64,000 nucleotides of DNA from Leptospira sp. WS4.C2. GTDB lineage: Bacteria > Spirochaetota > Leptospiria > Leptospirales > Leptospiraceae. Shown in pieces: positions 61,464 to 64,000 of this stretch. The position numbers and the translations under genes were made by a program. The notes under the pieces were generated by a model that did not search any database, was not told the DNA's origin, and was given only the letters and a program-made list of their open reading frames with translations. Every line of letters starts with the position of its first letter. Within the stretch, counting starts at the first letter, position 1. The DNA lies in contig NZ_CP162139.1 of the NCBI RefSeq assembly GCF_040833985.1, positions 2,376,001 through 2,440,000 of the forward strand. Reading direction: 5' to 3'.

Positions 61464-63635
61464 TTGGAACAATTCTCGGAACCCACAGATTCAGAAACAC
61501 CACTCACTGGTGAACAGGCGGATCCTTCCTATTTCATACCGTTGCCTAAAAATATTGCAAGTTACTCAATGACTTCGCAGGCAATTTTGGAAGAACTCCG
61601 AGTCCGTCATAGACGATTGGAAATGCATGGCAGTGCCGAAATCACCCCATCTCTTCTTTTGACAGTGGATTCCATTCCAGAGTTACTCTCGAAACAAGTC
61701 CAACTCACCGAAGTACATAAGTCGGGTGCGGCAATCGTCGAAGCCTTTAAAGAACTTGCAGGTCTCACCGAACACAATCGAGAAGCAGTTGTCTATTTTT
61801 ATCCTTTTTTATTGTTAGTAGACCAAAAGCTCACCATGCGCGTGAGTATGATTGCTCCTCAAAACAAAGAAAAGACGGATATCGTTCCCTTTCGTAGGGC
61901 ATGTTTCAAATACAGTGTTGATTTGATTGACCAACTATTGAAAAACAGAGCAAGCCGGGAATTACTCTTAGAAGAAGAAAATCCTGGAGCGGGCCTCGTT
62001 CGTTCCGACCAAAAAGGGAATACTTATTTTTTTCCCACCAAACTCAGCTATGAAAGCGAATTAGAATCGATGATCCGTAAAACGATGGAGTCTTTCGGAT
62101 ACATTCCCATGAAGGATTTTGTATTGGATGTAATCACCCGAGGAAAAGAAACAGCAAAACTTGTGGAGATCATTCCCGGTTACCATCTCATTTTGCCAAA
62201 TGGTTCGCATCATCCAGAATATGCGCGCCACCTCGCCGTTCAACTGGATGGTCTAAGGACTTTTGCATTTCCGTACCTCAAACGTTATGCATCGGAAAAT
62301 AAATACACGGGTTTTTTAGAAAAATTGAACGAACTAGAAACGGCTCTCCCCAGAGGAACGGAAGACCTTCTCAAAGCAGGTGTTAGCTTTATTCCGAACC
62401 TCACAACACTCCTTCAAGAATTTCCTTATGATAAAATTACAAGCGAAGAAGGAAAACGAGTAGGAAACTCGGTAAGGGAAAGTCTCCTTATTTTAGATAA
62501 ACTTAGCAAACGCCTAAAAGAGCAGAAAAAAGAAGATGCCGAGGAAGCAGTTACTTCACTTATCAAATTACTGGGAACAAAAATCGAAAACAATACGGCA
62601 AACACACTCACACTCACCAAACTTAATTTAAATGCGGAGATTAAATCCCTAGGATTAAAAAGTGAATCAGAATATGCAAAAGCCATTACCCAAATCGTAA
62701 GTTCCCTTTCTGAAATTTATGGCTGTTTGGAAATGAAAGAGGACAACTTCCATATTCTCTTTGCCCTAGATCAGAAAAAACTTTCTAAGGTCGAAGCCAA
62801 TACATTCACACTGGCAAAAACTGATTCCAATTATAGAAACGAACTTCCGATCCTTGACCAGATTCGTGTGATTCTAAAAAACAGATCCGATCAAAATATT
62901 GACAAAGAAGAAATTCTAGAAAAAGAAATAGAAGAAGAAACAATTTCGAACCAAAACCTTCCGCATGAATCAAGAATTTCTTTTTCGGCGCTTCAGGAAA
63001 AATTTCATGTTCCTGTTGGCGTTTTTACTTTCCTAACATTAGCCTCTGTTACGACAGTAGTTTCGCTTTTACTAGGATCTTTGGAATACATTGCCAGTGG
63101 TTTTTTCTTTAGTTTTCTTGTAGGCCTCACACTCGGTTACCTTTATCGCTCTGATGGAAAACAAAAACCAACAGTGGAAAAACAAACTCTATCCACTCCG
63201 AAAGAAAACAGGTCACTAGGCATCGCGAAGGTGGCAGAAGGATTTATTTATCCTAAAAAATTCAATAGCATCGCCGAAAAAGTTTATGATTTCAAAAGAT
63301 TACGAAACCGTATAGAAGATTGTGTGGAAGAAATCAAAATGCACCTTCCAGCGATTGACCAAAAAAAAGATTCTAACAAAATTGTAGCTGAGATTGAACA
63401 TGCCATCTTACAAATTTCTGTAGTGATGAAGATTCCAGAAGCGATCCAATTAAAAAACAGACCAAGAGAACTCATCCTATGCAAATCGGACTTTCGGACC
63501 ATCTTATTTAGAACCCAATTGGCTGAGTATTACCGAAAGGAAGCAAGTATCTATAAATCGGATCGTGACCAAATGGACTACATTCAGTTTATCATTCGAG
63601 AATTAGAATTTGGCTATAATAAATATTTAAAATGA
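61464..63635 (+). CDS. Large hypothetical protein with two membrane helices
   Basis: The protein of about 723 residues is not recognised. Most of it is soluble and helical. A paired hydrophobic segment (GVFTFLTLASVTTVVSLLLG; ASGFFFSFLVGLTLGYLY) lies near residue 525, followed by about 160 charged residues. TTG 61464 is chosen because AGAAGG lies 6 bp upstream; ATG 61569 is the first ATG with family-like sequence, and an upstream frame reaches 61437. The LRR lipoprotein gene follows 13 bp later. Confidence 0.7.
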   Translation: MEQFSEPTDSETPLTGEQADPSYFIPLPKNIASYSMTSQAILEELRVRHRRLEMHGSAEITPSLLLTVDSIPELLSKQVQLTEVHKSGAAIVEAFKELAGLTEHNREAVVYFYPFLLLVDQKLTMRVSMIAPQNKEKTDIVPFRRACFKYSVDLIDQLLKNRASRELLLEEENPGAGLVRSDQKGNTYFFPTKLSYESELESMIRKTMESFGYIPMKDFVLDVITRGKETAKLVEIIPGYHLILPNGSHHPEYARHLAVQLDGLRTFAFPYLKRYASENKYTGFLEKLNELETALPRGTEDLLKAGVSFIPNLTTLLQEFPYDKITSEEGKRVGNSVRESLLILDKLSKRLKEQKKEDAEEAVTSLIKLLGTKIENNTANTLTLTKLNLNAEIKSLGLKSESEYAKAITQIVSSLSEIYGCLEMKEDNFHILFALDQKKLSKVEANTFTLAKTDSNYRNELPILDQIRVILKNRSDQNIDKEEILEKEIEEETISNQNLPHESRISFSALQEKFHVPVGVFTFLTLASVTTVVSLLLGSLEYIASGFFFSFLVGLTLGYLYRSDGKQKPTVEKQTLSTPKENRSLGIAKVAEGFIYPKKFNSIAEKVYDFKRLRNRIEDCVEEIKMHLPAIDQKKDSNKIVAEIEHAILQISVVMKIPEAIQLKNRPRELILCKSDFRTILFRTQLAEYYRKEASIYKSDRDQMDYIQFIIRELEFGYNKYLK

Positions 63636-63648
63636 GAAATCTGGTTTT

Positions 63649-64000
63649 ATGAAGTCTTTTGTTTATCAAACACTTACCATATTTTTTATTACAGCCTTAT
63701 TTCTCCATTGCAATAAGGAAGTGGTCAATGCAGAGGAATGGTTAGAAAACCATAAGGAAGATCGGGTTCTCAACCTTTCAAACAAAGAAGTGGGAGTTTT
63801 ACCTGCATCCATTGGCAATTTGACTAAGGTAGAGGAACTGACTCTCCAATACGACTCGCTAAAAGAGATCCCGAAAGAAATCGGAAACCTTAAACAATTG
63901 AGAATTTTGAATCTGTTCGGAAACCCTATCAGAACCTTACCAGATGAAATTGGTAATTTAGAAAACTTAGAAATCCTACTTCTTGGTAGAACGGAACTAA
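63649..64000 (+). CDS. Leucine-rich-repeat lipoprotein, N-terminal part
   Basis: Runs off the window. A lipoprotein signal (FFITALFLHC, cysteine near residue 21) is followed by LRR units of the form LPASIGNLTKVEELTLQYDS, IPKEIGNLKQLRILNLFGNP and LPDEIGNLENLEILLLG, spaced 23 residues. This is the LRR type abundant in leptospires, supporting the taxonomic guess. Confidence 0.85.
   Translation, partial: MKSFVYQTLTIFFITALFLHCNKEVVNAEEWLENHKEDRVLNLSNKEVGVLPASIGNLTKVEELTLQYDSLKEIPKEIGNLKQLRILNLFGNPIRTLPDEIGNLENLEILLLGRTEL

Noticed and set aside
1..64000. tRNA or rRNA genes and a replication origin
   Set aside because: I looked for cloverleaf-like stretches ending in CCA, rRNA-like blocks and iteron clusters and saw none I could support.

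Overview
The window reads as chromosomal DNA of a spirochaete, most likely a saprophytic Leptospira. This is an inference from AT-rich coding sequence, many short lipoproteins with late lipoboxes, a leucine-rich-repeat lipoprotein, soluble and membrane chemotaxis receptors, and the style of the housekeeping genes on the right. There are three zones: a large gene-cassette array (1 to about 35420), a decayed border (about 35420-38800), and a conventional chromosomal region (about 38800-64000).

Zone 1 is an integron-type cassette array with no integrase in view. I count 29 complete attC sites of about 170 bp, plus one truncated and one decayed. All point the same way, and each follows a gene or gene pair on the + strand. 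Below, cassette N is the one that ends in attC N. Each attC has an outer R''/R' pair (usually CGYATAAC and GTTATRCG), an inner arm pair that covaries between sites (ACTTACCG/CGGTAAGT, CTAACCG/CGGTTAG, TTGCCG/CGGCAA, GGAAACG/CGTCGTCTCC, TTAACG/CGTCGTTAA), and GC-rich internal hairpins. The first 15-20 bases of a cassette are complementary to the bases just before the R'' of the same cassette. This holds for 26 of the 29 cassettes that can be tested, and the three failures all carry an IS or an IS end. A mismatch at base 11 of this stem is invariant (A at the start, C at the end), and it becomes a G.T wobble on the bottom strand.

The cargo is 13 toxin-antitoxin modules (VapBC, BrnTA, RHH-PIN, HigBA, wHTH-NTase, GNAT with a small partner, Phd-PIN, MNT-HEPN), a set of likely anti-phage or nuclease genes (GHKL ATPase plus PD-(D/E)XK, a merged PARIS-like ATPase-TOPRIM, putAbiC, HEPN, a PD-(D/E)XK nuclease, DUF4062), several exported proteins or lipoproteins, and one ORF-less, highly structured cassette present twice. 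Toxin-antitoxin cassettes have leaders of about 80-125 bp, often with a visible promoter and palindromic operator. Most of the others start within 20-65 bp of the attC and probably depend on read-through. Three identical IS481-type elements (1355 bp) and three IS remnants lie in the array. Every IS left end starts within about 20 bp after an attC.

Zone 2 starts where an older, diverged IS copy has cut into the last attC. It holds a small lipoprotein gene, a frameshifted DUF1524-type HNH nuclease fragment, a shrunken attC, a broken DUF433/DUF5615 pair and about 0.9 kb of decayed DNA.

Zone 3 carries ordinary genes: DUF4256, a divergent SRAP protein, a GST, a MarR/DoxX pair with two operators, an ArsR/SRPBCC operon, a SugE-type SMR transporter, MepB, a thioesterase-like protein, RsuA, an ABC exporter, a soluble MCP followed by two related small proteins, a zinc-ribbon SDR, DinB, GT39 and GT2 glycosyltransferases under apparent TetR-type operators, a STAS protein, a GH13 glucosidase, SpeD, an SCO-like protein, a membrane MCP, a large membrane protein and the start of an LRR lipoprotein.
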